A stretch of 64,000 nt of DNA from Pseudonocardia terrae. Lineage in GTDB: Bacteria > Actinomycetota > Actinomycetes > Mycobacteriales > Pseudonocardiaceae. Position numbers and translations under genes: made by a program. This document shows positions 34,183-46,670 of this stretch, piece after piece; position 1 is the first letter of the stretch; the number at the start of each line of letters is the position of its first letter. The DNA lies in assembly GCF_021343995.1 (NCBI RefSeq), contig NZ_JAJTTE010000002.1:62001-126000 (forward strand). The letters are read 5' to 3'. The notes beneath the pieces were generated by a model. It was given only the letters and a program-made list of their open reading frames with translations, was not told where the DNA came from and did not search any database.

Positions 34183-35940
34183 GTGTCACTGAGGTCCTTC
34201 GTCGCACGGCTGCCGCTCGCCCGGCGGGCGAAGCGGGCGGCGGCGTCGACCGGCGTGCTCGTCTCCGAGATCCGCGCGGTCGCGCTGGCGGCGTGGCGCC
34301 GCTCGCTGCAGCTGCGCGTCGTCGTCTCCACCCTCGCCCTGTCCACGGCGGTGTCCCTGGTCCTGGGCCTGGTGCTGCAGACCCAGATCGCCGACCGGCT
34401 GCTGCAGGGCAAGTTCGACGCGGCCATCGCGCAGGCCGAGTCCGCGCGGGTGATCTCCGAGCGGGACCTGTCCGGCGTCGACCCGGATCGCGAGGGCGCG
34501 CAGGGCACCCTGAACAACGCCCTGGACCAGCTCACGAACCAGTCGACGACCGACGCCGCGGGCGCCCCCACGGCGGGCGAGTTCCGCGCCGCGTTGACCA
34601 CGGGCGCGGGCAGCGGGCCGGAGATCTCGGCGGGCAACCTCGACGACGTCTCGCCCGAGCAGCGGCAGACCGTCGCGAACGGCGCACTGTCCACGCAGTA
34701 CACCACCGTGGACGGCATCCCGACGCTGGTCGTGGGCCAGCCGGTGCGCACCGCCGGGCGCGAGCTGCAGCTCTACCTGATGTTCCCGCTCGACGCCGAG
34801 CAGCGGACCCTGGGGCTGGTCCAGAGCACCCTGATCGTCGGCGGGCTGGTGCTGATCCTGCTGCTCGCCGGCATCGCCAGCCTGGTCACCCGGCAGGTGG
34901 TGCGGCCCGTCCGGCAGGCCGCCGAGGTGGCGGAGCGGTTCGCGGAGGGACATCTCGACGAACGCATGCCCGTCCACGGCGAGGACGAGGTCGCGCGGCT
35001 GTTCGAGTCGTACAACGAGATGGCGGGCAGCATCCAGACCCAGATCCGCCAGCTCGAGGAGTTCGGCGCCCTGCAGCGCCGCTTCACCTCGGACGTCAGC
35101 CACGAGCTGCGCACGCCGCTCACCACCGTCCGCATGGCCGCCGACATCCTCTACGCCTCGCGGGACGAGCTGCTCCCGGCGCTGCGCCGCAGCTCCGAGC
35201 TGCTGGTCACGGAGCTGGACCGGTTCGAGAACCTGCTCGGCGACCTGCTGGAGATCTCCCGGCTCGACGCCGGCGTGGCCGAGCTGGGCACCGACCGGCT
35301 CGACATGCGGCACGTCGTCTCCCGCGCCGTCGAGGCGGTCCGCGGGCTGGCGGAGGAGTCGGGCACGCCCCTGGTCCTGGACCTGCCCGGCGACGTCTAC
35401 GCGGACGTCGACTCGCGGCGCGTCGAACGGATCGTGCGCAACCTCGTCGCCAACGCGATCGACCACGGCGAGGGCCGGCCGGTGAACGTGACCCTGGCCG
35501 GCGACGAGCACGCGGTCGCCGTGGTGGTCCGCGACCACGGCGTCGGGCTGCGGCCCGGCGAGGCCGGGCTGGTGTTCAACCGATTCTGGCGCGCCGAGGA
35601 GTCCCGGGCGCGGCGCAGCGGCGGCAGTGGCCTCGGCCTGTCCATCAGCCTGGAGGACGCCCGGCTGCACGGCGGGTGGCTGCAGGCCTGGGGCGAACCC
35701 GGCCGCGGCTCGGCCTTCCGGCTCACGCTGCCGCGCACGGAGGGGGACCTGCTCGAGTCGAGTCCGCTGCCCCTGCAGCCCGAGGGCGACGACCCGGACA
35801 CGGCGCATCCGCTCCCGGCCTCGGTGCCCACGCCGCCGTGGGGCACCCCGATCTCGGCCGAGCTGCGCGAGGCGGAGCATGCGGACGGGAAGGACGGCGC
35901 CGCCGAACCGGCCGTCCTGGACCCGCGGGGCGACCGGTGA
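34183..35940 (+). CDS. mtrB: Sensor histidine kinase MtrB
   Basis: A 585-residue membrane kinase that phosphorylates MtrA. TM1 is about residues 47-66 and TM2 about 210-232, enclosing an extracellular sensor domain; a HAMP linker follows to about 290. The H-box SDVSHELRTPLT has His307, the N-box NLVANAIDHG is near 424, and the G-boxes lie in DHGVGL and GGSGLGLSI. The C-terminal tail (about 535-585) is acidic and Pro-rich. GTG start; its stop overlaps the lpqB GTG by 4 bp. Confidence 0.96.
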   Translation: MSLRSFVARLPLARRAKRAAASTGVLVSEIRAVALAAWRRSLQLRVVVSTLALSTAVSLVLGLVLQTQIADRLLQGKFDAAIAQAESARVISERDLSGVDPDREGAQGTLNNALDQLTNQSTTDAAGAPTAGEFRAALTTGAGSGPEISAGNLDDVSPEQRQTVANGALSTQYTTVDGIPTLVVGQPVRTAGRELQLYLMFPLDAEQRTLGLVQSTLIVGGLVLILLLAGIASLVTRQVVRPVRQAAEVAERFAEGHLDERMPVHGEDEVARLFESYNEMAGSIQTQIRQLEEFGALQRRFTSDVSHELRTPLTTVRMAADILYASRDELLPALRRSSELLVTELDRFENLLGDLLEISRLDAGVAELGTDRLDMRHVVSRAVEAVRGLAEESGTPLVLDLPGDVYADVDSRRVERIVRNLVANAIDHGEGRPVNVTLAGDEHAVAVVVRDHGVGLRPGEAGLVFNRFWRAEESRARRSGGSGLGLSISLEDARLHGGWLQAWGEPGRGSAFRLTLPRTEGDLLESSPLPLQPEGDDPDTAHPLPASVPTPPWGTPISAELREAEHADGKDGAAEPAVLDPRGDR

Positions 35941-37661
35941 CCCGTCGGCTGCTGCTCGTCCTGGCCGCCTTGCTCGTGCTGGCCACCGGGTGCGCCAGCG
36001 TCCCCGGCGAGTCGTCGGTGCAGGTGCTGCGCAAGGTCACCGACGGCGACTCCCCGGACATCCCCGCCGGCCCGGTCGACGGCACCAACCCCCTGGACCT
36101 GGTCCGCGGCTTCGTCTACGCCTCGGGCAGCACCGTGGACCGGCACGGGGCCGCCCGCCGGTTCCTCACCCCGGAGGCCTCGCAGACCTGGGACGACGGC
36201 GATTCCCTGACCGTGCTCGACGAGCAGTTCGACACGGTCTACCCGCCCACGAGCAGCACCGATCCCGACACCGCGACCGTGCGCATCCGGGGCGACCGGG
36301 TCGGCTCGCTCGACGCCCTCGGCGCCTTCGAGCCCGCCGAGGCACCGGTGGAGATCGACGTGACGGTCCGCCGCGCGAACGGGCAGTGGCGGATCGACCG
36401 GCTGCCCGCCGGCGTGCTCGTGCGGCTCTCGGACTTCCGCACCAACTTCCGCACCGTGAAGGGGTACTTCGTCGACCCCGCGCGGCGCGCCACCGTCGCC
36501 GACCTGCGTTACCTCCCGGCGGTGCCCGCGCAGGCGCTGCCGTCGCGGACCGTCGACATGCTGCTGACGGGCCCGTCGCCCGCGCTGCAGGACGCCGCGG
36601 AGTCCGTCGTGCCGGCGTCGGCCCGGCTGCGGACCAACGTCACCGAGACGCCCGACGGCGCGCTGGTCGTCGACCTCACGCAGGTGGGCGACCTCGACGA
36701 GGCCCGCCGCCGGCTCATGGCGGCGCAGTTCGTGCAGACCCTCGCCGAGATCAACGTCCCGCGGGTGCGGCTGCTGGTCGACGGTGCCCCGCTCCTGGCC
36801 GGCAAGCCCGACCTCACGGCCGACGACGTCGTCGGGGCCGGCGCCGCGGTGCAGCCCGGCGCCGACGTCCCCGCCCTGGTCGTGACGGGGGGCCAGGTGC
36901 GGGCGCTGCCCGGCGGCGACCCGATCGCCGGGCAGGCGGGCAACGGGTCGTTCGACATCGCGTCGGCGGCGACCACTCCCGACGGCGCCCGGATCGCGGC
37001 GGTCGCCCGGGACGGCGGGCGGGTGCGCCTGCTGGTCGGGCCCACGGACGGGATGCTGCAGGCGGTGCCGTTGTCCGGCCCGTCGCTGTCCCGGCCGACC
37101 TGGACGCCGAGCGGCGGCGAGGTGTGGACGGTGCTGGGCGGCGGCCCGGGCGCCGTCGTCGCGCGGGTGACGGTGGACCCGACCGGCGCGGTGCGGACCG
37201 GGCAGGTCAACGTCTCGGCGCTCACCGCGCTGGGGCCGCTCACCGACCTGCGGTTGTCCCGCGACGGCATGCGGGTCGCCGCGATCGTCGACGGCGGCCT
37301 GGTCACCGGGGCCGTGGTGCGGGCGGCCGACGGCGACGTCGCGGTACGCAACGTCCGCCGGCTGCGCCCGTCGGACCTCTCCGACGTCGTCGGGGTGGAC
37401 TGGCGGGCCGACGAGTCGCTGATCGTGGTCTCGTCGCGCACCGACCGCCCGGTGTCGCTCGTGTCGTCGGACGGGCTCACGCTGCAGCTCGTGCCGGGCA
37501 GCAACCTGACCCCGCCGCTCAAGGCCGTGACCGCTGCGTCGAGCAGGCCGTTCCTCGTCGCCGACCAGGGTGGGATCTGGAGCTACGACGGGGGCGAGCT
37601 GGACAGCTGGCGGCAGGTGCTCGGCGCGGCGCCGGACGGGGTGCCGCTCTACCCGGGGTGA
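35937..37661 (+). CDS. lpqB: Lipoprotein LpqB
   Basis: A 574-residue lipoprotein that binds the extracellular domain of MtrB. The signal peptide RRLLLVLAALLVLATGC ends in lipobox Cys20. A GerMN domain (about residues 200-320) and a C-terminal beta-propeller-like part are consistent with the family. It starts inside the mtrB stop (GTGA), so kinase and lipoprotein are coupled. Length agrees with M. tuberculosis LpqB. Confidence 0.95.
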   Translation: MTRRLLLVLAALLVLATGCASVPGESSVQVLRKVTDGDSPDIPAGPVDGTNPLDLVRGFVYASGSTVDRHGAARRFLTPEASQTWDDGDSLTVLDEQFDTVYPPTSSTDPDTATVRIRGDRVGSLDALGAFEPAEAPVEIDVTVRRANGQWRIDRLPAGVLVRLSDFRTNFRTVKGYFVDPARRATVADLRYLPAVPAQALPSRTVDMLLTGPSPALQDAAESVVPASARLRTNVTETPDGALVVDLTQVGDLDEARRRLMAAQFVQTLAEINVPRVRLLVDGAPLLAGKPDLTADDVVGAGAAVQPGADVPALVVTGGQVRALPGGDPIAGQAGNGSFDIASAATTPDGARIAAVARDGGRVRLLVGPTDGMLQAVPLSGPSLSRPTWTPSGGEVWTVLGGGPGAVVARVTVDPTGAVRTGQVNVSALTALGPLTDLRLSRDGMRVAAIVDGGLVTGAVVRAADGDVAVRNVRRLRPSDLSDVVGVDWRADESLIVVSSRTDRPVSLVSSDGLTLQLVPGSNLTPPLKAVTAASSRPFLVADQGGIWSYDGGELDSWRQVLGAAPDGVPLYPG

Positions 37662-37806
37662 GCCGCGCCGGCTCCACGCAGGACCGTCGTGTGGACGACC
37701 GTGTGGACGACGTCGGAGCTGGGAGCGAGGCCGGACCTGTGGACAACTCGGCCCGCGCGGCCCGTTCCGGAGCCGGGTCGTCGGTGCGGGGGGTCAGGGT
37801 GGGGGC

Positions 37807-38676
37807 ATGGCTCGCCCCGGCTCCGCACCCCCGTCCCCGTCCGTGCTCCCGTCTGCTCCGTCCCCGTCCGCTCCGGCCCCGCCCGGCCTGACCCCGCGCC
37901 TGCTCCTCGCCGGCCTGCTCGACCTCCTGCTGCCCGGCTCCTGCGGTGGGTGCGGCGCGGGCGGGGCGGGGTGGTGCCCGGAGTGCACCGCGCGGCTGCC
38001 GGGCCCGCACCGCGTCGTCCTGCCCGGGGCGCCGGAGACGCTCGCCGCCGGCCGGTACCGCGGCCCGCTGCGCACCGCGCTGCTCGCCTACAAGGAGCGC
38101 GGCCGCCGTGATCTGGCTGCCCCGCTGGCGGCGGTGCTCGCCCCGCTCGTGCCGCCGGGCGCGCTGCTCGTGCCGGCGCCCTCGCGGCCCGCGGCGGCCC
38201 GCGGCCGCGGCGGGGACCACGTGCTGCGGCTGTGCCGGCGGATCGCGCCCACGCGAACCGTGCGGCTGCTCGGGCTGGCCCGCCGGACCCGGGACTCCCT
38301 CGGGCTCGACGCCGCGGGGCGGGCCGCGAACCTCGCCGGCCGGGTCCTCGTGCGGTCCCGCGAGAACCCGCCCGGCCCGGTTCTGCTCGTCGACGACGTG
38401 GTGACCACCGGGGCCACTCTGCGTGCCTGCGCACGGGCCCTGGCGGAGGTGGGGATCGGGGTCGCGGGGGCGGTGGTCCTGTGCGACGCGAGCAGCCGGA
38501 CCGACCGCCGGCACCGGGCCGAAGAGCCTCCACGGGTGACCCGGGCAACCCCACCACGATACGTGTTTGCCCAGGTCAGGGAAAGGGGATCCGCCGATTT
38601 GGCCCGGTTCGGCGTCACTCGTCGCTCAGGACTGTTGCCAAAGCGTGATGCGCACTACCGTGCCTGGCACACGTAA
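37807..38676 (+). CDS. ComF-family phosphoribosyltransferase-like protein
   Basis: A 289-residue protein matching Rv3242c. A zinc-finger-like cluster CGGCGAGGAGWCPEC is near residues 46-60, and the PRPP-binding loop PVLLVDDVVTTGATL near 191-205. ComF proteins assist DNA uptake in competent bacteria; the actinobacterial role is unknown. ATG 37807 was chosen because the conserved protein starts shortly after; the first 30 residues are low complexity Pro/Ser. The 145 bp before it contain a repeated CGTGTGGACGAC but no clear promoter. Confidence 0.85.
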   Translation: MARPGSAPPSPSVLPSAPSPSAPAPPGLTPRLLLAGLLDLLLPGSCGGCGAGGAGWCPECTARLPGPHRVVLPGAPETLAAGRYRGPLRTALLAYKERGRRDLAAPLAAVLAPLVPPGALLVPAPSRPAAARGRGGDHVLRLCRRIAPTRTVRLLGLARRTRDSLGLDAAGRAANLAGRVLVRSRENPPGPVLLVDDVVTTGATLRACARALAEVGIGVAGAVVLCDASSRTDRRHRAEEPPRVTRATPPRYVFAQVRERGSADLARFGVTRRSGLLPKRDAHYRAWHT

Positions 38677-38816
38677 CCCAGACCACAACGGGAGGGGAAC
38701 ACCGATCGTCCGCTTCGGGTCTCCTCAGGGTCACGCCCCGCTGTCGGCCCCTTGATCCTGCAGGCCCGAGCACACCGCCCCGACGCCGAGAACGCACGGA
38801 GAGCGAGGGAAGTCGA

Positions 38817-39497
38817 GTGGAGATCGTCGTCACCGGCCGGAACGTGGAGGTCCCGGAGCACTTCCGGGTCCACGTCGAGGAGAAGTTGACCCGCCTCGAA
38901 CGGTACGACCACAAGATCGTCGGCATGGAGGTGGAGCTCTTCCACGAGCCGAACCGCCGCCAGGCCAAGATCTGTCAACGCGTCGAGATCACCGGAAGGG
39001 GCCGGGGCCCCGTCGTGCGCGCCGAGGCGTGTGCGCAGGACTTCTACGCGGCACTGGACTGTGCCGTGTCCAAGCTGGAGAGCAGGATGCGGCGCTCCCA
39101 CGACCGCCGCCGGCTCAACGACCGACGCTCCCGCGTCATGGCGGGCCGCGGCGGTGCCGGCGTCGCCGTGCTCGAGACCCTCCCGGAGACCGAGGAGGCC
39201 TTCGGTGTCGCGGAGGTCGAGGTGCCCAGCCCCCGCGCCCACACCGAGCACCTCGACGACCGGCCGGACACCGACGGGAACACGGCCGGCGGGTACGGGG
39301 AGGACGAGAACGTGCCGGGCCGCATCGTGCGACGCAAGCAGCACTCCGACGAACCGATCAGCGTCGACGAGGCGCTCTCCCGGATGGAGCTGGTCGGCCA
39401 CGACTTCTATCTCTTCGCCGACGCCGAGAGCGGCACCCCGTCGGTCGTCTACCGGCGCAGGGGCTACGACTACGGCGTGATCAGTCTGGGCGGCTGA
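38817..39497 (+). CDS. hpf: Ribosome hibernation promoting factor, long form
   Basis: A 226-residue dormancy factor that binds the 30S decoding region and dimerises ribosomes. The N-terminal S30AE domain covers 1-105 (MEIVVTGRNVEVPEHFRVHV), a variable linker follows, and the C-terminal dimerisation domain spans about 170-226 (RRKQHSDEPISVDEALSRM). GTG start. A weak -35/-10 pair (TTGCCA, TACCGT) sits at 38635-38661 inside the comF 3' end. It precedes secA1 as in M. tuberculosis (Rv3241c). Confidence 0.95.
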   Translation: MEIVVTGRNVEVPEHFRVHVEEKLTRLERYDHKIVGMEVELFHEPNRRQAKICQRVEITGRGRGPVVRAEACAQDFYAALDCAVSKLESRMRRSHDRRRLNDRRSRVMAGRGGAGVAVLETLPETEEAFGVAEVEVPSPRAHTEHLDDRPDTDGNTAGGYGEDENVPGRIVRRKQHSDEPISVDEALSRMELVGHDFYLFADAESGTPSVVYRRRGYDYGVISLGG

Positions 39498-39583
39498 CCG
39501 GGCGTCCCACCGACCTGCCCACGAGGGCGCCGGGGCACGGCTGCCCGCCGTGCCGCGGCGCCCGCCCATCGCATCCGACCGCG

Positions 39584-39616
39584 ACGACCCCGGAACCCGC
39601 ACGGGTCCGGGGTCGT
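39584..39616 (+). terminator. Hairpin between hpf and secA1
   Basis: ACGACCCCGGA plus CCCG pairs with GGG plus TCCGGGGTCGT, one bulged A, about 14 bp in total, in the 260-bp gap. A TACCAT at 39647-39652 could then serve as secA1 -10. Nothing else was found in the gap. Confidence 0.7.
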
Positions 39617-39757
39617 TGCACGGTGAGGGGCCGCCGCGTCGATGGCTACCATGGTTCGCGGGTGTCTGCCGTGCGCCGGCGTCCGCCCCGGTCCTCCGGC
39701 GCCCGTCGGGGCCCACAGGACCGCGCCCGAGACCGCGATCGCGAATGAGGTCGACCA

Positions 39758-42724
<2,967 letters not shown>

Positions 42725-42726
42725 CG

Positions 42727-43347
42727 TCAGATCACCCGGAGGGCGACGCAGCGCCACTCGCCCTGGCCGGTGAGCTCGAGGCGGGCGGCGAGGGCGCGGA
42801 CCTTCGCGCCGAAGCGGCACACGGCGGCGACCTCGGCGGCCGTCCGAGTGGGCAGGCTCAGGTGCAGGGAACGCAACGAGGCGCCGGCGGCGGTCGTGTA
42901 CCCGCGCCGTGGGACGCCCGCGTTGACGTAGCGCAGCACCACCGGCGCCGCGTACGGCGCGAGCTGGCGGACCGGACGGCGGCCGTCGAGCACCTCCAGC
43001 GCCGTGCGCACGACCAGCTCCGCCCTGCGCCGCGCGGCGACCGCCCGTTCCCGCTCCCGGCGCCCCCGCCCGTCCGGAGTGCCGGCCGGGAGTCGCGTCG
43101 AGTCACCCGCGGGCGACGATCCGGAGGGACCGGCCGCCGCCGCTCCGGCCGCCACCACGGCGCTCTCGTCCACCCACGCCGCCTCGCGACCAGCTCGGCC
43201 CTGCCCGCCCGGCCCGCCCTGCGGCTCCCCGGGCGGGACGTCCCCTCCCCACTCCCCGTCGAGGAGCGAGACCGGCGGCTCGAGGGCCGGCTCGTAGGCG
43301 ACCGTGCCGAAGAGCGGGAGCGCGGGGGCCGGGGCGGTGAGCGTCAT
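42727..43347 (-). CDS. Rv3235-family protein
   Basis: A 206-residue actinobacterial protein of unknown function encoded next to secA1. The conserved part is C-terminal (about 110-206: RRRAELVVRTALEVLDGRRPVRQLAPYAAP then RYVNAG). The first 100 residues are Pro/Gly/Ala-rich. ATG 43347 was chosen over 43431 because it leaves a promoter gap to the divergent MarR gene. It ends 2 bp from the secA1 stop (convergent). Confidence 0.75.
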   Translation of the reverse strand: MTLTAPAPALPLFGTVAYEPALEPPVSLLDGEWGGDVPPGEPQGGPGGQGRAGREAAWVDESAVVAAGAAAAGPSGSSPAGDSTRLPAGTPDGRGRRERERAVAARRRAELVVRTALEVLDGRRPVRQLAPYAAPVVLRYVNAGVPRRGYTTAAGASLRSLHLSLPTRTAAEVAAVCRFGAKVRALAARLELTGQGEWRCVALRVI

Positions 43348-43447
43348 GGCCCGAGCGTGCGGGCGATACGCGCCCGGCCGGACCCGATCGCGGTACTTCG
43401 CCGCCGAACCATCAGGCACCTGATCGTTCACGGACTAAGGTGCGGGC

Positions 43448-43864
43448 GTGGGTGAGCAGCCGCTGGACCGGCTCCTGATCACGACCGGCGCCGCGCTCGC
43501 GCGGTTCCGGCAGCGGGCCGTGGCCGCGCACGGGCTGTCGGCGACCGCACTCGACCTGCTCACCGTCCTGACCGGCGAGGACGGGCTGCCCCACCGTGAG
43601 CTCGCCGGGCGACTCGGGCTCACCCCGGCCACCCTCACCCCGGTGGTCGACGCGCTCGAGCGGGCCGGGGACATCCGGCGCGAACGCGACGCCACCGACC
43701 GGCGGGTGGTACGGGTGTGTCTCACGGAGAGCGGCAGGCGGCGCTGCGCGACCGTCGCCGACCGGGTCGACCGCACCCTGCAGGAGACGGTGCCGGGCGA
43801 ACGGCCGGCGGTGCGCCGCTATCTCGAGGAGGTGCTCGCGGCGGTGGAGGGACGACTGACGTGA
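43448..43864 (+). CDS. MarR-family regulator
   Basis: A 138-residue winged-helix regulator: GLPHRELAGRLGLTPATLTPVVDALERAG is the recognition region and RRERDATDRRVV the wing. GTG start; its stop overlaps the next gene (GTGA), so it is coupled to the HAD protein. Its ligand and targets are unknown. It is divergent from the Rv3235-type gene. Confidence 0.9.
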   Translation: MGEQPLDRLLITTGAALARFRQRAVAAHGLSATALDLLTVLTGEDGLPHRELAGRLGLTPATLTPVVDALERAGDIRRERDATDRRVVRVCLTESGRRRCATVADRVDRTLQETVPGERPAVRRYLEEVLAAVEGRLT

Positions 43865-44235
43865 CGGACCTGCGTGGGCTGATCCTCGACTACGGCGGCG
43901 TGCTCACCGACGGCCCGGCGATGGCGGACCTGCCGCTGCGCGCGCGGGAGGCGGGCCTGCGCGTCGCGCTGCTCTCGGACGCCCACTCCGTGCCGGACGG
44001 GTACGCCGACCGGTTCGACGCCGTGGTCCTCGGCGGCGCGACCGGGGCTCGCAAGCCCGACCCCGAGGCCTTCCGCCGCACCGCGGAGCTGCTCGGGCTG
44101 GCGCCCGGGGACTGCGTTGTCGTCGACGACCTGCCGGTCAACGTCCGCGGCGCGAGCGCGGCCGGAGCCGTCGGCGTGCGGCACACCGACCCCGACTCGA
44201 CCCTGCGCGAGCTGGGGATCCTCTTCGACTGGTGA
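43861..44235 (+). CDS. Small HAD-family hydrolase without a cap domain
   Basis: A 124-residue HAD phosphatase-like protein. Motif I is LILDYGGVLT with nucleophile Asp10, but the second Asp (+2) is Gly, so full phosphatase activity is doubtful. Motif III Lys is in GARKPDPEAF near 62 and the acidic motif IV VVVDDLPVN near 86. No cap domain is present; the protein is about half of a typical HAD-IA enzyme. Coupled to the MarR gene. Confidence 0.82.
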   Translation: MTDLRGLILDYGGVLTDGPAMADLPLRAREAGLRVALLSDAHSVPDGYADRFDAVVLGGATGARKPDPEAFRRTAELLGLAPGDCVVVDDLPVNVRGASAAGAVGVRHTDPDSTLRELGILFDW

Positions 44236-44243
44236 GAACGGCG

Positions 44244-44271
44244 ACGGCGCCGCCCGAGGGGACGGCGCCGT
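44244..44271. terminator. Bidirectional hairpin between HAD and antitoxin genes
   Basis: ACGGCGCCG and CGGCGCCGT form a 9-bp stem with a 10-base loop, between two convergent genes. Confidence 0.65.
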
Positions 44272-44304
44272 GGGGTCGGTGCAGGTCACTGGCTCATTGC
44301 TGGC

Positions 44305-44532
44305 TCACTGCTGCGGCGGGGGCGGCGGCTGCTCGCCCTCGGGTGCCGGCGGCGGCGCGGCCGTGGTGTTCCCTTCGCCGGTCCTCTCCTGCAGGAAGTC
44401 GACGCCCTTGTCGATCTGGTCGTCGTGGCCGGCGTACTTCTTCTTGGCCATGTCGCCGGCCTTGTCGAGGCCCTGGTCGACCTTGTCGTCGTGCTGACCG
44501 ATCAACTCTTTCGCCTTGTCCAGGAATCCCAT
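44305..44532 (-). CDS. Rv0909/MT0933-family antitoxin-like protein
   Basis: A 75-residue protein: MGFLDKAKELIGQHDDKVDQ then GLDKAGDMAKKKYAGHDDQIDKG, a family named as antitoxin. The C-terminus is Pro-rich (PPPPPQQ). No toxin gene is adjacent, so it may be a lone member with another role. ATG 44532 fits the family start. Confidence 0.82.
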   Translation of the reverse strand: MGFLDKAKELIGQHDDKVDQGLDKAGDMAKKKYAGHDDQIDKGVDFLQERTGEGNTTAAPPPAPEGEQPPPPPQQ

Positions 44533-44576
44533 GCCGGCCACAGTGGCCCCAACTCCGGCGGAGCGCCACCCCGGGC

Positions 44577-45797
44577 TCACCCGATCGGGCGAAGTCGCGC
44601 GTGCTCCCGCCGAAGATCGTCCACCGAGGTGACACCGATGAGCTGCATCGTCCGCGTGATCTCCCCGGTGAGGATGTCGACGGCCTTGGCCACGCCGGCG
44701 CGCCCGCCCGCCATCAACCCGTACAGGTACGCCCGACCGACGAGGGCGCCCCGGGCGCCCAGCGCGACGGCGGCCACGACGTCCGCGCCGTGCGTGATCC
44801 CTGTGTCGACGTAGACCTCCGCGGCGTCGCCGACCTCCTGCACCGTGGGCTCGACGAGCTCGACCGGCACGGGTGCGCGGTCGAGCTGGCGGCCGCCGTG
44901 GTTGGACAGCAGCACCGCATCGACCCCCGCGTCGACGACCCGGCGGGCGTCGGCGACGTTCTGGATCCCCTTGATCATCAGCTTGCCGGGCCACGCGCCC
45001 CGCAACCACTCGACGTCGTCCATGGTCAGGGCGGGGTCGAAGACCCGGTTGATGAGGTCGGCGACCGTGCCCTCGGTGCGCTCGAGCGTCGCGAACGTGA
45101 GCGGCGAGGTGGTGAGCAGGTCGAACCACCAGTGCGGGTGGAGCGCCCCGTCGACGAAGGTCCGCAGGGTCAGGGCCGGCGGGATGGTCAGCCCGTTGTG
45201 CACGTCGCGGCGCCGGTTGCCGCCGACGGGGGTGTCGACCGTCAGCATCAGGGTGTCGTAGCCGGCCGCGGCCGCGCGCTGGACCAGGTCCTTCGCGAAC
45301 GCCCGGTCCCGCCAGAGGTAGAGCTGGAACCACCGGCGCGCCCCCGGGGCGGCCTCGGCGACCTCCTCGATGGTCGTGGTGCCCATCGTGGAGAGGGTGT
45401 AGGGGATGCCGGCGTCGGCGGCGACGGACGCGACCGCGGGCTCGCCCTCGGTGCCCATCATGCGGGTGAACCCGGTCGGCGCCAAGGCGAACGGCAGGGC
45501 CGAGCGCGCGCCGAGCATGTCCCGGCCGAGGTCGACGGTGCTGACGTCGCGCAGCACCGTGGGCGTGAACTCGATGCGCGACCAGGCGGCGCGGGCGCGG
45601 TCCAGGGACAGCTCCCCGTCCGCGGCGCCGTCGGTGTAGTCGAAGACGGCGCGCGGGGTGCGCCGGCGCGCGAGCTCGCGCAGGTCGTCGATCGACGCCG
45701 CGCGGCGCAGGCGGCGCTCCGTGGCGTCGCGGACGAAGGGGGCGGGCCGGAGCAGGGGCAGCAGCTCCTTGGGCCTGGGCATCCGACGCTGGACCAT
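44577..45797 (-). CDS. FMN-dependent alpha-hydroxy-acid oxidase/dehydrogenase
   Basis: A 406-residue TIM-barrel flavoenzyme of the lactate dehydrogenase (LldD2)/glycolate oxidase group. The catalytic base is in SNHGGRQLD near residue 302, FMN-binding blocks are LAPTGFTRMM near 107 and YVDTGITHGADVVAAVALGA near 330, and FDYTDGAADGELSL is an N-terminal signature. It oxidises a 2-hydroxy acid such as lactate or mandelate to the keto acid; the exact substrate is open. Length is typical. Confidence 0.92.
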   Translation of the reverse strand: MVQRRMPRPKELLPLLRPAPFVRDATERRLRRAASIDDLRELARRRTPRAVFDYTDGAADGELSLDRARAAWSRIEFTPTVLRDVSTVDLGRDMLGARSALPFALAPTGFTRMMGTEGEPAVASVAADAGIPYTLSTMGTTTIEEVAEAAPGARRWFQLYLWRDRAFAKDLVQRAAAAGYDTLMLTVDTPVGGNRRRDVHNGLTIPPALTLRTFVDGALHPHWWFDLLTTSPLTFATLERTEGTVADLINRVFDPALTMDDVEWLRGAWPGKLMIKGIQNVADARRVVDAGVDAVLLSNHGGRQLDRAPVPVELVEPTVQEVGDAAEVYVDTGITHGADVVAAVALGARGALVGRAYLYGLMAGGRAGVAKAVDILTGEITRTMQLIGVTSVDDLRREHARLRPIG

Positions 45798-45878
45798 GCC
45801 CCGAGGCTAGTCCTGCCGACGCCCCGCCGAGGCCCGAGCGGCGACCCCGGGAAGCGCGCCGTCCGGCCGTGGACCCGC

Positions 45879-46634
45879 TCAGCGACGGCGGTGCAGCTCG
45901 TACGCGGCGACGGCGGCGGCGCTGGCCACGTTGAGCGACTCCACCCCGCCCATCAGCGGGATGGCGAGCAGGCCGTCGAGCAGCGGGCGGACGGCCTCGG
46001 ACAGCCCGTCGGTCTCGTTGCCCAGCACCAGCGCGACCCGGGGCGGGAGGTCGGCCGTGAGCAGGTCCTCCCCGCCGGCGTCGAGCCCGAAGACCCCGAA
46101 GCCCGCCTCCGTCAGCTGTGCGACGCCCTCCTCGGCGGTCGCCGAGCGCAGGACGGGCGCGGAGAACGCCACCCCCGCCGAGGCCTTGATCACGAGCGGG
46201 TCGATCGCGGGCACCCCGCGCCGGGGCAGGAGGACGCCGTCGAGGCCCGCGCCCGTGGCCGTCCGGAGGATCATCCCGACGTTCGACGGGTTGGTGACCC
46301 GGTCGAGCACCAGGACCCGGGCCGGGCGCCGGGAGCCGAGGTCGCGCAGGAACACCGGCACCGGCGCCATCCGCGGCGCCACGACGTCGGCCAGCACGCC
46401 CTGGTCGTGCCGCCCGTTCCCGGCCAGCACCTTCACCCGGTGCGCGCTCGCCCGCTGCACCGGCACGCCGCGGCGGCGGGCGGCGTCGGTGATGGCACGC
46501 ATCGACTCGCCCCGCGTGCCCTCCGCGATGATCACCTTGTCGACGGCGAGCGACTCGTCTTCGAGCGCCTCGAGGACCGGCTTGCGGCCGTAGACGGTGA
46601 TGAAGGAGTCCTTCGGCGAGACCGGCGTTGCCAC
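45879..46634 (-). CDS. TrmH/SpoU-family RNA methyltransferase
   Basis: A 251-residue 2'-O-methyltransferase. An N-terminal L30e-like RNA-binding part (about 10-90) precedes the knotted SPOUT domain with motifs RVTNPSNVGMILRTATGAG, LGNETDGLSEAVRPL, and IPLMGGVESLNVASAAAVAAYE. Target RNA (probably rRNA) unknown. GTG 46634 start; it is divergent from the WS/DGAT gene with 36 bp between, so their promoters overlap. Confidence 0.9.
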   Translation of the reverse strand: MATPVSPKDSFITVYGRKPVLEALEDESLAVDKVIIAEGTRGESMRAITDAARRRGVPVQRASAHRVKVLAGNGRHDQGVLADVVAPRMAPVPVFLRDLGSRRPARVLVLDRVTNPSNVGMILRTATGAGLDGVLLPRRGVPAIDPLVIKASAGVAFSAPVLRSATAEEGVAQLTEAGFGVFGLDAGGEDLLTADLPPRVALVLGNETDGLSEAVRPLLDGLLAIPLMGGVESLNVASAAAVAAYELHRRR

Positions 46635-46657
46635 CCGTGCAGGGTCGCACGCGCACG

Positions 46658-46663
46658 TAGGAT
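46658..46663 (+). promoter_or_regulatory. -10 element before the WS/DGAT gene
   Basis: TAGGAT is 7 bases upstream of ATG 46671; no ribosome site is present, so a leaderless transcript is likely. Confidence 0.5.
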
Positions 46664-46670
46664 CACGACC

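Noticed and set aside
44305..44532. Toxin-antitoxin module
   Set aside because: Only the antitoxin-like protein is present; neighbours are a HAD protein and a flavoenzyme, not a toxin.
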